A DNA stretch of 64,000 bases from CAVXEH01 sp963805305 (GTDB taxonomy: Bacteria > Chloroflexota > Limnocylindria > QHBO01), in the NCBI GenBank assembly GCA_963805305.1, contig CAWDTM010000004.1:184494-248493 (forward strand). The letters run 5' to 3'. The position numbers were made by a program, and so were the translations under genes. This document shows, one piece after another, positions 7,858-18,375 of the stretch; within the stretch, counting starts at the first letter, position 1; each line of letters begins with the position of its first letter. Below the pieces are notes generated by a model. That model did not search any database, had not been told where the DNA came from, and saw only the letters and a program-made list of their open reading frames with translations.

Positions 7858-9569
7858 CGGAGGATGCCGGCCCGACCGAGCCGAGCCGCCGCGAGCGCGG
7901 GCGGACCGTCCACGGCGAGCCCGCAAACGCCGGGCATCGGGTCCTGGCACCCGATGACGCCGAGGTCGAGGCCTACCTCGAGACGGCACTCCATGCCCCG
8001 CCCCCCTCTCGCCTCGATGCGATTCCGCCCGAGCCGGACACCGTGGTCGTCCTGGACTTCGGATCGCAGTACGCCCAGCTCATCGCCCGCCGGGTCCGCG
8101 AGCTTCACGTCTACTCCGAGCTCCTGCCGCACGACACGCCGTGGGCGGAGATCGAGCGCCGGAAGCCAAAGGCGATCATCCTTTCAGGCGGGCCGGCATC
8201 GGTCTATGACGAGGGCGCGCCGCAGGCGGATCCCGCGCTCTGGGCCGGGCGCATTCCAGTCCTGGGGATCTGCTATGGGCTGCAGCTGATGGCGCTCCAC
8301 CTGGGGGGCGAGGTCGCTCCCGCCACCCGCCGGGAATACGGACCGGCATCGGTGACGATCACCGGCGAGGGCGGGCTGTTCGATGGCGTCGACCGCGAGC
8401 AGCCGGTCTGGATGAGCCACGGCGACTCGATCCTCCGCCCGCCCGAGGGGTTCGTCCCGACCGCGCAGACCGACTCCACGCCCTACGCGGGCCTGGCCGA
8501 CCCGAACCGCAACCTGTACGGCATCCAGTTTCATCCCGAGGTGGTCCACACGCCCGCCGGGCGCGAGATCCTGCGCAACTTCATCGTGGGGATTGCTGGC
8601 GCGCGACCGACCTGGACCTCCGCGGGGTTCATCGACCAGACCGTCGCCGGGGTGCGCGGGCGGGTGGGCGACGGGAAGGTGATCTGCGCCCTCTCCGGCG
8701 GCGTGGATTCGGCCGTGGCGGCCACGCTGGTGCACCTGGCCATCGGTGAGCAGCTGACCTGCATCTACGTCGACCACGGGCTCATGCGCAAGCGGGAGTC
8801 GGAGCTCCTGCGCGCGACGTTCGAGCAGAACCTGGGGATGCGCCTGGTGATGGTCGACGCCCGCGAGCGCTTCCTCCGACGGTTGGCTGGGGTCACCGAC
8901 CCGGAGGAGAAGCGGCGGATCATCGGCGACGAGTTCATCCGCGTCTTCGAGGAGGAGGCCGGCCGGCTGGGGGAGATCGACTTCCTGGTGCAGGGGACCC
9001 TCTACCCCGACGTGATCGAGTCGAAGACCGCCGAGACCAAGGCCGCGGTGAAGATCAAGACCCACCACAACGTGGGCGGCCTCCCCGCCGACCTGCGCTT
9101 CAGCCTCATCGAGCCGCTGCGCTACCTGTTCAAGGACGAGGTGCGCACGGTGGGCACGGAGCTGGGCCTGCCGGAGGCGATGGTCCAGCGGCAGCCGTTT
9201 CCGGGGCCCGGGCTCGCCATCCGGATCATCGGCGAGGTGACCTCGGAGCGGCTCGAGACGCTGCGCGAGGCGGACTGGATCGTGATCGACGAGGTCAAGG
9301 CGGCCGGACTGTATCGGTCCCTGTGGCAGTCGTTCGCCATCCTCACGCCGGTCCAGACCGTGGGGGTGATGGGCGACGGACGCACCTATGCCAACGTGGT
9401 TGCCATCCGCGCGGTCACTTCCGACGACGGGATGACCGCCGACTGGGCGCGGCTGCCGTACGAGGTGCTGGGACGCATCAGCTCGCGGATCGTGAACGAG
9501 GTCCCGGGCGTCAACCGCGTCGTCTACGACATCAGCTCCAAGCCTCCCGCCACCATCGAGTGGGAGTAG
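7854..9569 (+). CDS. guaA: GMP synthase (glutamine-hydrolysing)
   Basis: Converts XMP, ATP and glutamine to GMP. It has 571 residues, with an N-terminal extension of about 60 residues before the class-I glutamine amidotransferase domain begins at VVVLDFGSQYAQLIARR. The Cys nucleophile is in GICYGLQLM and the His/Glu pair in FHPEVVHT. The ATP-pyrophosphatase domain follows with the PP-loop ALSGGVDSAVAA, and the C-terminal dimerisation domain carries PFPGPGLAIRIIGEVT and the ending KPPATIEWE typical of GuaA. Start GTG 7854 overlaps the SnoaL stop. The extension (GPTEPSRRERGRTVHGEPANAG) is hydrophilic and low in complexity; the start could be later, but no better ribosome binding site is visible. 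It closes the guaB3 operon. Confidence 0.96.
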   Translation: MTEDAGPTEPSRRERGRTVHGEPANAGHRVLAPDDAEVEAYLETALHAPPPSRLDAIPPEPDTVVVLDFGSQYAQLIARRVRELHVYSELLPHDTPWAEIERRKPKAIILSGGPASVYDEGAPQADPALWAGRIPVLGICYGLQLMALHLGGEVAPATRREYGPASVTITGEGGLFDGVDREQPVWMSHGDSILRPPEGFVPTAQTDSTPYAGLADPNRNLYGIQFHPEVVHTPAGREILRNFIVGIAGARPTWTSAGFIDQTVAGVRGRVGDGKVICALSGGVDSAVAATLVHLAIGEQLTCIYVDHGLMRKRESELLRATFEQNLGMRLVMVDARERFLRRLAGVTDPEEKRRIIGDEFIRVFEEEAGRLGEIDFLVQGTLYPDVIESKTAETKAAVKIKTHHNVGGLPADLRFSLIEPLRYLFKDEVRTVGTELGLPEAMVQRQPFPGPGLAIRIIGEVTSERLETLREADWIVIDEVKAAGLYRSLWQSFAILTPVQTVGVMGDGRTYANVVAIRAVTSDDGMTADWARLPYEVLGRISSRIVNEVPGVNRVVYDISSKPPATIEWE

Positions 9570-9583
9570 GCGGCGCCACGACC

Positions 9584-9976
9584 ATGGCGCCCGACGGACT
9601 GCGGCGCGCCCGGCGGGCTCGGCGCCGGCTCTCCGCCGCAGGTTGGCTCACGGTGGCGGCGGGGCTGCTGATCGCGGCGAGCGCAGCCCTCCTCGCGCCG
9701 TTCTTCTTCCCGTTCGGGCTCGCCGTGGGCGCGCTCTCGATGCTTGCGGGGCGCCAGCTCGTTCGCCTGCGCGGCGCGATCGGGGCGCTGCTGGCCGCCG
9801 GGGCCAGCCTGGTCGCGGCCGGTGCCTCCGCGCTGGCGGCCGTCAACGATGGCCAGGCGCGGTGGCTGGCGGGACTCCTGGCGGTGGCGCTGGCACTGCT
9901 CGGGACGGCGGTCCTGCTCATCGTCTACATCGACGCGGGGCATCTCCCGAGCGCCCGCCGCATCGAGAACGACTAG
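9584..9976 (+). CDS. Small multi-pass membrane protein, unknown function
   Basis: A 130-residue protein with a basic N-terminus (RRARRARRRLS) and about four hydrophobic segments: AAGWLTVAAGLLIAASAALL, APFFFPFGLAVGALSML, AIGALLAAGASLVAAGASAL, and LLAVALALLGTAVLLIVYI. I do not recognise the family. ATG 9584 comes 14 bases after the guaA stop. The stop TAG (9974-9976) forms part of a TAGGAT sequence eight bases before the UPF0182 start, so the downstream gene may have its own promoter there. Confidence 0.65.
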   Translation: MAPDGLRRARRARRRLSAAGWLTVAAGLLIAASAALLAPFFFPFGLAVGALSMLAGRQLVRLRGAIGALLAAGASLVAAGASALAAVNDGQARWLAGLLAVALALLGTAVLLIVYIDAGHLPSARRIEND

Positions 9977-9987
9977 GATTCGGGACG

Positions 9988-12900
9988 ATGTCCAGCTGGT
10001 TCGACAAGCTTCTCCAGGATCTGCAGCGCCGTCAGCAGGAGCAGGACGCCCGTCGGGAGGGCCGCCCGCTGCCGCCCCGGACGAACGGCGGCCCGACCCC
10101 CGGCAGGGGTGATGACGGTCCCGATCCCGACGACCCGACCCCGATCCGGGGCCGCGGCCCGCGGCAGGGCGGCCCTCGGCCGGGAGCATCGCGACCGGGC
10201 GGCGCGGGTCGAGGAGGCGGCGCCGGCGGAGGCTCGTTCGGGGGCCCGTGGGCCGGCGCCGACTGGAGCGAGTGGGGAGACTGGAGCCGATACCGGCGCT
10301 GGATCCTCCTTGGGCTGGGCCTCGTGGCCATCGTCATCCTCCTGGCCCTGGCGGGCGGAGCGGTCGACATCCTGACCGACCTCCAGTGGTTCAACGCCCT
10401 GGGTCTCGGCGGCGTCTTCAGCACGCGACTGGTCGCCCAGGTGGGCTTCTTCGTGCTCGGCTACCTGTTCTTCGCCATCCCCGCCATCGTTTCGATTGGC
10501 GTGGCGCGGCGCATCGCGCCACGGGTGCCGGTGCGCCGGATGGGAACCATGGAGCTTCCCGACGCGTCACGAGCCATCACCATCGGCCTCGTCGTCCTGG
10601 CCCTCCTCATGGCGCTCATCAGCGCCGCGGCCTGGAGCGGCGAGTGGCAGCAGATCCTCCTCTTCCTCAACGGCGGCTCCTTCGGCACGACGGATCCGCA
10701 CTTCGGCCACGACATCGGCTTCTATGTCTTCGGCCTGCCGTTCTGGCGCTTCCTCCAGGCGTGGGGCGTGGCATCGCTGATCGCCATCCTCCTGCTCAGC
10801 GCAGGGACCTACGCCGGCGGGGCGCTGCGCTGGCAGTTCCGCCTCTCGCGCCCGGTTCGCGCCCATCTGGCGATCCTGGGCGCGCTGCTGCTGCTGGTCA
10901 CCGCGGCGGGCTACCAGCTGGACATCGCCGAGCTGAGCTACTCGACCCGGGGCATGGGCGCGGGCCTGGTGGGGGCCAGCTACACCGACCTCCACGCGCA
11001 GCAACCCGCCTACGTGATCCTCACCGTCGTCGCCGTGCTGGCCGCGGTCCTGGTCCTGGCCAACACCTGGTTCCGCACCCTCTGGCTGCTGGGCATCGCC
11101 GCGGCGGGGTGGGTCGTCCTGTCCCTCGCGGTGGGCGGGATCTACCCGGCCTTCGTGCAGAACATCCAGGTGACCCCCAACGAGCTGTCCCTGGAGCGGC
11201 CGCAGATCGCGGCGAACATCGCCGCCACCCAGAAGGCGTTCGCGCTGGACAGCATCACCCAGAAGACGTTCACCGGGTCCCAGACACCCACCCGCGCGCT
11301 CTTCACCGACAACGCCACGACGCTCCAGAACGTCCGGCTGTGGGACTACCGCCCGCTGCTCGACACCATCAGCCAGACCCAGAACCTGCGCAGCTACTAC
11401 CAGTTCCAGGACGTCGACATCGACCGCTACACGCTGAACAACGCGGAGCGCCAGGTGATGCTCTCCGGCCGCGAGCTTTCCCTGTCCGGGGGTCAGACCT
11501 GGACGAACGAGCATCTCTTCTACACCCACGGCTACGGGATCGTCGCCGTCCCGGTCAACGCGGTGACGGCAGAGGGTCAGCCCGACTATCTGGTGAGCGG
11601 CATCAACCAGCAGGGCCAGCTCCCCGTGGGCGAGCCGCGCATCTACTTCGGCACGGCGGAGAGCAGCTACGTGGTCACCGGCACCCAGACCGCGGAGTTC
11701 GACTACCCCGTGGGCGAGAACCAGAACGCGACCACCACCTGGAAGGGCAGCACCGGTGTCGGTGTCGGCGGCTTCTTCAACCGGCTCCTGTACGCGCTCA
11801 AGTTCGGCGACTTCAACCTGCTCATCAGCAACCAGCTCACCGATGCCTCGCAGATCCTGTACCGCCGCACGCTCCAGGAGCGTGTCCAGGCCATCGCCCC
11901 CTTCCTGAGCTACGACCACGATCCCTACCTGGTCAGCGCCGAGGGGAAGCTGCTCTGGATCTGGGATGCGTACACCAGCTCGGACCGCTACCCGGACGCC
12001 CAGCCCCTCGACGGCACGCTCTTCAACGGCATGAACTACGTGCGGAACAGCGTCAAGGTGGTCATCGACGCCTACGACGGGTCGATCCGCTTCTATATCG
12101 CGGATCCCACCGATCCGATCGTCAACGCATGGGCGAAGATCTTCCCGGGCCTGTTCAAGTCCCTCGACTCGATGAGCGCCGATCTGCGGGCACACCTGCG
12201 CTACCCAGAGGACCTGTTCACCGCCCAGAACGAGCAGTACCAGCTCTACCACGTCAGCGCCAATGACTCCGGCGCGGAGACGCTCTACTCCAAGCAGGAC
12301 CGATGGGCGCTCGCCACGCAGGGAAACGACGTCTCCGGCCAGTCGCAGGTCGTGGAGCCCTACTACGTGATCATGAAGCTCCCGGGCGAGAGCAAAGCGG
12401 AGTTCGTCCTCATCCAGCCCATGGTCACCCAGGGCCGAAACAACATGATCGCCTGGGTCGCGGCGCGCATGGATCCGGGGGCCTATGGCCAGCGCATCGC
12501 GTTCCGCTTCCCCTCCGACACGAGCACCTTCGGGCCGGCACAGATCCAGTCGCGCATCAACCAGGACAGCACCGTCTCCGCGCAGTTCACGCTGTGGTCG
12601 CAGGCAGGCTCGAGCGTGGTGCGCGGGAACCTGCTGGTCCTGCCCATGGGTGACTCCATCATCTACGTGGAACCCATCTTCCTGAAGTCGACCTCGACCG
12701 CCCAGCCGGAGTTCAAGCGGGTGATCCTGGCCACCCAGAGCAAGGTCGCCTTCGCCGACACCCTGGACCAGGCGCTCTCCCAGATCCTGGGCGAGTCGAG
12801 CGTTCCGCCGCCCGAGGGTGGTGGCAACGGCGGGCAGGTCACCGGGGACGCACCGAGCCTGGTGGCCCAGGCCCGGCAGCTGTACGCCGATGCCCAGACG

Positions 12901-13050
12901 GCGCTCAAGGCCGGTGACCTCGGCACCTACCAGGCGAAGATCGACCAGATGAACCAGGTCCTCGACGCGCTGGCCCAGCTGGTCGGCACCCCGGCCCCGT
13001 CGCCCAGCGCGTCGCCGGGAGCCTCGGCCGCGCCGTCCGCCTCTCCGTAG
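9988..13050 (+). CDS. UPF0182 family large membrane protein
   Basis: A 1020-residue protein of the UPF0182 family (COG1615), common in actinobacteria, cyanobacteria and relatives and of unknown function. The first 90 residues are Gly/Pro/Arg-rich and probably disordered. They are followed by about seven membrane helices (roughly residues 105-400, for example RWILLGLGLVAIVILLALAGG) and then a large extracytoplasmic domain with typical blocks TPNELSLERPQIAANIAATQKAF, YWDYRPL-like WDYRPLLDTISQTQNLRSYYQF, and YGIVAVPVNAVTAEGQPDY. It ends in a Pro/Ser/Ala-rich tail. ATG 9988 is preferred because it gives the charged start MSSWFDKLLQDLQRRQQEQ. A -10-like TAGGAT (9974-9979) suggests a leaderless promoter. 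purD follows after eight bases. Confidence 0.93.
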   Translation: MSSWFDKLLQDLQRRQQEQDARREGRPLPPRTNGGPTPGRGDDGPDPDDPTPIRGRGPRQGGPRPGASRPGGAGRGGGAGGGSFGGPWAGADWSEWGDWSRYRRWILLGLGLVAIVILLALAGGAVDILTDLQWFNALGLGGVFSTRLVAQVGFFVLGYLFFAIPAIVSIGVARRIAPRVPVRRMGTMELPDASRAITIGLVVLALLMALISAAAWSGEWQQILLFLNGGSFGTTDPHFGHDIGFYVFGLPFWRFLQAWGVASLIAILLLSAGTYAGGALRWQFRLSRPVRAHLAILGALLLLVTAAGYQLDIAELSYSTRGMGAGLVGASYTDLHAQQPAYVILTVVAVLAAVLVLANTWFRTLWLLGIAAAGWVVLSLAVGGIYPAFVQNIQVTPNELSLERPQIAANIAATQKAFALDSITQKTFTGSQTPTRALFTDNATTLQNVRLWDYRPLLDTISQTQNLRSYYQFQDVDIDRYTLNNAERQVMLSGRELSLSGGQTWTNEHLFYTHGYGIVAVPVNAVTAEGQPDYLVSGINQQGQLPVGEPRIYFGTAESSYVVTGTQTAEFDYPVGENQNATTTWKGSTGVGVGGFFNRLLYALKFGDFNLLISNQLTDASQILYRRTLQERVQAIAPFLSYDHDPYLVSAEGKLLWIWDAYTSSDRYPDAQPLDGTLFNGMNYVRNSVKVVIDAYDGSIRFYIADPTDPIVNAWAKIFPGLFKSLDSMSADLRAHLRYPEDLFTAQNEQYQLYHVSANDSGAETLYSKQDRWALATQGNDVSGQSQVVEPYYVIMKLPGESKAEFVLIQPMVTQGRNNMIAWVAARMDPGAYGQRIAFRFPSDTSTFGPAQIQSRINQDSTVSAQFTLWSQAGSSVVRGNLLVLPMGDSIIYVEPIFLKSTSTAQPEFKRVILATQSKVAFADTLDQALSQILGESSVPPPEGGGNGGQVTGDAPSLVAQARQLYADAQTALKAGDLGTYQAKIDQMNQVLDALAQLVGTPAPSPSASPGASAAPSASP

Positions 13051-13058
13051 CCCACCCG

Positions 13059-14380
<1,322 letters not shown>

Positions 14381-14384
<4 letters not shown>

Positions 14385-14872
14385 CCCTTCGCGTCGGCGC
14401 CGGAAGAGCCGCTCGCGGGATTGTTGGCGAGCATGGCCACGATCCGCTGCTCCAGGCCAAGGATCCGCTCTTCGAGCGCGGCGATGTGCTGGAGGATCTC
14501 GCGATTCCCCTGGAGGAGGTCCTCGTTCTGCCGCTCCTCGACATCGGCTTCGGCGGCCGCGTGCTCCAGCGTGAGCCGGTCCCGTTGGGCGGAGCGATTG
14601 CCGGCCAGCAGGATGAGGGGCGCGGCGTAGGCGGCCTGCGTCGAGAAGGCCAGGTTGAGAAGGATGAAGGGGTACGGGTCGAAGTGGAAGAGCAGGTAGA
14701 CATTGCCGCTGATCCAGACCAGCACGATGACCGTCTGGAGGATGATGAACCGCCAGCTCCCCATGAAGCTGGTCACCGCATCGGCGATCCTGGCTCCGGT
14801 TGGGGCGTTGTCGATCATGGCCTGGTTCACAGGATGCCGGTGGCGATGCGACCGACCCTGGGATTGGCTCAC
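14381..14872 (-). CDS. DUF1003 family membrane protein
   Basis: A 163-residue protein of the DUF1003 family, usually two membrane helices and a coiled-coil tail, function unknown. The family core is present: SFMGSWRFIILQTVIVLVWISGNV (helix 1), FDPYPFILLNLAFSTQAAYAAPLILLAGNR (helix 2, with the well-conserved FDPYPFILLNL), then a long helix EADVEERQNEDLLQ and LEERILGLEQRI. I chose GTG 14872 because GAGGAG lies seven bases upstream; the open frame extends 35 residues further without such a signal. It is convergent with purD and divergent from purE across a 92-base gap. Confidence 0.85.
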
Positions 14873-14927
14873 GGCGAGACTCCTCGTGCGATCCGGTAGA
14901 GCTCCGGCTGCCCGGGCGGGACGGGCC

Positions 14928-14956
14928 GATACCGGTCCCATCGTAGTGGGTATTCT
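14928..14956 (+). promoter_or_regulatory. purE promoter with purine-type dyad
   Basis: A -10 hexamer TATTCT (14951-14956) preceded by GGG lies eight bases before the purE ATG, so the transcript would be nearly leaderless. The -35 position holds GATACC (14928-14933), 17 bases upstream. GATACC and GGTATT (14949-14954) form an inverted repeat with one mismatch. A closely similar arrangement occurs at purF (27288-27314). Confidence 0.5.
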
Positions 14957-14964
14957 TAGCCCCG

Positions 14965-15462
14965 ATGACCGCCGCACCCCCCGTCGCCGTGATCTGCGGC
15001 TCGCAATCCGACCTTCCGACCCTGCGCGGCTGCTTCGACGTGCTCGACGCGTACGGGATCGGCTGGGAGGCGAGCGTCATCAGCGCCCATCGCCAGCCGG
15101 ACACCCTCGCCGGGTACGTGCGCGAGGCGGAGGCCGGCGGAGCCAGGGTCTTCATCGCGGCGGCAGGGCTGGCTGCTCACCTTCCGGGGGTCCTGGCCTC
15201 GATGACGGCGCGGCCGGTTATCGGGGTGCCGCTCGACGGTGGCGCACTGGGCGGAGCCGATGCGCTCTACGCGGTGGTCCAGATGCCGCCCGGCGTCCCG
15301 GTGGCGACCGTTGCCATTGGATCGGCCGGCGCGAAGAATGCCGGACATCTCGCAGCGCGAATCCTGGCCCTGGCCGATCCGGATCTCGCGGACCGGGTTG
15401 CGTCGTTCCGCGCGGAGCAGGCCGGCGGAGCCGCGCTGCGGATCGACCCGCGGGCCGGGTGA
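14965..15462 (+). CDS. purE: N5-carboxyaminoimidazole ribonucleotide mutase
   Basis: Rearranges N5-CAIR to CAIR in purine synthesis. It is 165 residues, the usual size for class I PurE. The substrate-binding motifs are CGSQSDLPTL, SAHRQPDTL, AAGLAAHLPGVLASMTARPVIGVPL, and VQMPPGVPVATVAIGSAGAKNAGHLAARIL. The last block is typical of class I, so a PurK partner is expected; none is in the window. One Gly in the usual AGAGxAAHLPG is Ala here (AAAGLAAHLPG). Start ATG 14965 is eight bases after a -10-like box. purB follows after 69 bases. Confidence 0.95.
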   Translation: MTAAPPVAVICGSQSDLPTLRGCFDVLDAYGIGWEASVISAHRQPDTLAGYVREAEAGGARVFIAAAGLAAHLPGVLASMTARPVIGVPLDGGALGGADALYAVVQMPPGVPVATVAIGSAGAKNAGHLAARILALADPDLADRVASFRAEQAGGAALRIDPRAG

Positions 15463-15531
15463 CGAGGGCCGGATGAGCGGGTACCGGGTCAGCGAGCACC
15501 GTCGGATCTGCCGCGGACAGGTGCCCCCGGC

Positions 15532-16848
15532 GTGATCGATCGGTACGCGCTCCCCGAGCTGCGTGCAGCGTTCAGCGAGCAGCGCAAGCTCGAGCTCTGG
15601 CTTCGCATCGAGCTCCTCGCCGTCGAGGCGCTCCATGAGGCGGGGGTCGTCCCCTCCGACGACTGGGAGCGCATCCGGGCCGCCACGGCAGACGCAGCCG
15701 TGGATATGCAGCGGGCGCACGAGATCGAGCGCGAGAGCCAGCACGACGTCATCGCATTCCTGCGCTCGGTCACCGAGCGGCTGGGGCCGGAGGGGCGCTG
15801 GCTGCACTTCGGGCTGACCAGCTCCGACGTCCTCGACACGGCCACCGCGGTCCAGCTGCGCGATGCCGCCGCCGTCGTCGAGACCGAGCTCGCGCGGCTC
15901 GCCGAGGTGGCGCACCGCATGGCGCTCCAGTACCGCGCCACCCCCATGGTTGGCCGCTCGCACGGGATTCACGCCGAGCCGATCACCTTCGGCTTCAAGG
16001 TCGCGGGCTGGTACGCGGAGCTGCGCCGCGATGCCGATCGCCTGGCGCGGGCCCGCGAGGGCATCGCGGTGGGCAAGATCTCCGGAGCCGTCGGGACCCA
16101 TGCCAACGTCAGCGCGGCGGTCGAGGCCTTCGTCCTCACCGGGCTGGGCCTGCGCCCCGATCCGGCGTCGACCCAGGTCGTGAGCCGCGACCGCCACGCG
16201 GAGCTGCTGGCGACGCTGGCGATCCTGGGCGGGACGCTGGAGCGCATCGCCACCGAGATCCGTCATCTCCAGCGGACGGAGGTCGGCGAGGCGTTCGAGC
16301 CGTTCGGTGCGGGCCAGCAGGGGTCATCCGCCATGCCGCACAAGCGAAACCCGGTCCTCGCTGAACGGGTGACCGGTCTCGCCCGCCTGCTGCGCGCCGA
16401 TGCCCTGGTCGGGTTCGAGAACATGGCGCTCTGGCACGAGCGCGACATCAGCCACAGCTCGACGGAGCGGTTCGTCTTCGAGCGTGCCCTGGGCGTGGCG
16501 GCCTATGCCTCGCGCACCACCGCGGACATCCTGGACGGCCTCGAGGTGGACGCCGATCGCATGCTCGCCAACCTGGAGCTCCTGGGCGGCATGGTCTACT
16601 CCGAGGCGCTCCTCCTGCGGATGGTCGCCAGGGGCGCCGACCGGCAGGCCGCCTACCGCCTCGTCCAGGGAGTGGCGAAGCGGGCCTGGAGCGGCGACCG
16701 CTCGTTCCGCGAGGCCCTGATGGCCGATGCCGGCATCGCCGAGTGGCTCACGGCCGATGAGATCGGGCGGGCCATGGACCTGGATCATCACCTGGCCGGG
16801 ATCACCACGACCTATCGCGCCCTGGGCCTGGAGGAGTCGGACGACTAG
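15532..16848 (+). CDS. purB: Adenylosuccinate lyase
   Basis: Acts twice in purine synthesis: cleaves SAICAR to AICAR plus fumarate, and adenylosuccinate to AMP plus fumarate. It has 438 residues, a normal length. Family landmarks are LHFGLTSSDVLDTA, a catalytic His region RSHGIHAEPITFG, the signature GSSAMPHKRNP (flexible loop with the catalytic Ser), and ERDISHSSTERF. Start is GTG 15532; bases 15532-15535 (GTGA) overlap the end of a 20-codon ATG reading frame at 15473, which I do not treat as a gene. The next gene begins with GTG 16850, two bases after the stop. Confidence 0.96.
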   Translation: MIDRYALPELRAAFSEQRKLELWLRIELLAVEALHEAGVVPSDDWERIRAATADAAVDMQRAHEIERESQHDVIAFLRSVTERLGPEGRWLHFGLTSSDVLDTATAVQLRDAAAVVETELARLAEVAHRMALQYRATPMVGRSHGIHAEPITFGFKVAGWYAELRRDADRLARAREGIAVGKISGAVGTHANVSAAVEAFVLTGLGLRPDPASTQVVSRDRHAELLATLAILGGTLERIATEIRHLQRTEVGEAFEPFGAGQQGSSAMPHKRNPVLAERVTGLARLLRADALVGFENMALWHERDISHSSTERFVFERALGVAAYASRTTADILDGLEVDADRMLANLELLGGMVYSEALLLRMVARGADRQAAYRLVQGVAKRAWSGDRSFREALMADAGIAEWLTADEIGRAMDLDHHLAGITTTYRALGLEESDD

Positions 16849-16849
16849 A

Positions 16850-17839
16850 GTGGCCCTCGACGACCACGGTGCCCGGGTCCGGTTGCCCGCACCCCGACGC
16901 GGCTGGGTGCGCAACGCGGTCACGGCAGCCGGGATCGCGGCCGATCGCGCCGAGCTGTGGGTCCCGGGCGGGCTGGCCTCCGTGGCGTTCCTGGGCTGGC
17001 TCCCGTTCCTGCTGGCCGTGATCTCCATCCCGACCCCGGGCGACCTGGCCTTCTTCGGTGCCGGCCTTGCCAGCTCGGCGAGCTACCCGCTCAACATCGT
17101 GCTGCTGATCGGATCAGCGGGTTTGGTCGTCATCGCGGCCTCGATCCTCATCGCAAGTGGAGAAGCCGCCCTGCAACGCACGATCGACCGGGTCCTGCGA
17201 CGCGACGGTTCCCCACGCTCGCTGGACGACGCTGCCGCTCGCCTGTGGGTCGTGCAGGTGGTCGCGGCCCTGCCGGCCCTCGCCGCCCTGGGGCTGACGG
17301 CGCTCGGCATCGTGGCCGTCGCCCCGGGTGAGTACCAGTCGCCGGACATTGGCGGGCCGCTGGTCGTCCGAATCGCGCGGGACGTATGGCCCCAGCTCGC
17401 GGTGGCCGCCGCGGCTGCCCTGGTCGGCGTCGCCTTCGGGGCTGCGGCGCAACGGGCCGCCGTGGGCCTCCCGCGTCGCTCGCTCGCGGCTGCCATCGCC
17501 GTCGGGGCCGGCGCCGTGGTCCGGCACCCGGTGCGACGCCTGGGCCTTGCGATCACGACCCTCGTCGTCCTGGCCGGTTGGCTGGCGGCGAGCTGGTTCG
17601 GGCTGGAGCTCCTCTGGCGTCCGATCGGGAGGGCCATGGCCGGCGGGCATCTTGGGGAGGCCTGGATGCCGTTGCTGCTGGTAGGCTTCGTGGCGATCTG
17701 GCTGTGCCTGGTCGCGGCCGGCGGTGCGCTGCACGGATGGGCATCGGCGTGGTGGTCGCTCGAGCTCGCGGACCTGGACTCGCGTGGACCGGACGCGCCG
17801 GACCAGCCATCGGAGGAGACCGATCGTCGGTGGACCTGA
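16850..17839 (+). CDS. Multi-pass membrane protein, unknown function
   Basis: A 329-residue protein with about six to seven hydrophobic helices, for example ASVAFLGWLPFLLAVISI, YPLNIVLLIGSAGLVVIAASIL, VVQVVAALPALAALGLTALGI, LGLAITTLVVLAGWLAAS and MPLLLVGFVAIWLCLVAAGG. A cytoplasmic loop in the middle (QRTIDRVLRRDGSPRSLDDAAARLW) is basic. I do not recognise a family; a DUF4013-like or transporter-permease relative is possible but unsupported. GTG 16850 starts two bases after purB, and its end overlaps the MgtC-like gene by ten bases, so it lies inside the purB-purC run and is probably co-transcribed with the purine genes. Confidence 0.7.
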   Translation: MALDDHGARVRLPAPRRGWVRNAVTAAGIAADRAELWVPGGLASVAFLGWLPFLLAVISIPTPGDLAFFGAGLASSASYPLNIVLLIGSAGLVVIAASILIASGEAALQRTIDRVLRRDGSPRSLDDAAARLWVVQVVAALPALAALGLTALGIVAVAPGEYQSPDIGGPLVVRIARDVWPQLAVAAAAALVGVAFGAAAQRAAVGLPRRSLAAAIAVGAGAVVRHPVRRLGLAITTLVVLAGWLAASWFGLELLWRPIGRAMAGGHLGEAWMPLLLVGFVAIWLCLVAAGGALHGWASAWWSLELADLDSRGPDAPDQPSEETDRRWT

Positions 17840-18375
17840 TCTTCAACCCCTCGCTCTCGCTGCAGGCCCAGGTCGAGCTCGCCCTGCGCCTGGTCGTGGG
17901 GCTGGGGCTGGGCGCGATCATCGGCTTCGAACGGGAGCTGCACCGGCAGCCGGCCGGGTTCCGGACCCACAGCCTGGTGGCCCTGGGCGCGGCCCTGTTC
18001 GCCATCGTCTCCGCCTATGGCTTCTACCACGAGTCGACTGATCCCACCCGCATCGCGGCCCAGATCGTCACCGGCATCGGCTTCATCGGTGCCGGCACCA
18101 TCCTCCAGTACCGGGGACACATCCGCGGGCTGACGACGGCCGCGTCGCTCTGGGCGGTCGCCGCGGTCGGCATGGCGACCGGGGCCGGCCTGTACGTCCT
18201 CGCGCTGGTCGGCACCCTGCTCATCCTTGTGGTGCTCGCCCTGCTGGACCGCGTGGAGGCGATGGCCCGACGTCGCCTCCGCATCGGCCCGGACGGATTC
18301 GACATCGCCGAGCGGGTGCAGCAGCACCCCGGGGCCCCACCCGACTCAGAAGGTGAAACGGAGGACATGCCGTGA
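17830..18375 (+). CDS. MgtC/SapB family membrane protein
   Basis: A 181-residue protein of the MgtC/SapB family, associated with Mg2+ limitation and virulence in enterobacteria and of broader unknown role elsewhere. The core is complete: RLVVGLGLGAIIGFERELHRQPAGFRTHSLVALGAALF (helices 1-2 with the conserved ERE and GxRT residues), RIAAQIVTGIGFIGAGTIL and GLTTAASLWAVAAVGMATGAG. There is no long C-terminal ACT-like domain; the tail after helix 4 is short and charged. GTG 17830 overlaps the upstream membrane gene, and its stop overlaps purC (GTGA). Location between purB and purC is unusual. Confidence 0.9.
   Translation: MDLIFNPSLSLQAQVELALRLVVGLGLGAIIGFERELHRQPAGFRTHSLVALGAALFAIVSAYGFYHESTDPTRIAAQIVTGIGFIGAGTILQYRGHIRGLTTAASLWAVAAVGMATGAGLYVLALVGTLLILVVLALLDRVEAMARRRLRIGPDGFDIAERVQQHPGAPPDSEGETEDMP

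Noticed and set aside
14965..15462. PurE as class II AIR carboxylase because purK is not nearby
   Set aside because: The VQMPPGVPVATVAIG block and length fit class I; purK may simply be outside the window.
15473..15535. A 20-codon frame between purE and purB whose TGA overlaps the purB GTG
   Set aside because: It could be a leader peptide, but it is only the tail of a longer open shadow frame, has no recognisable content and only a weak ribosome binding site.
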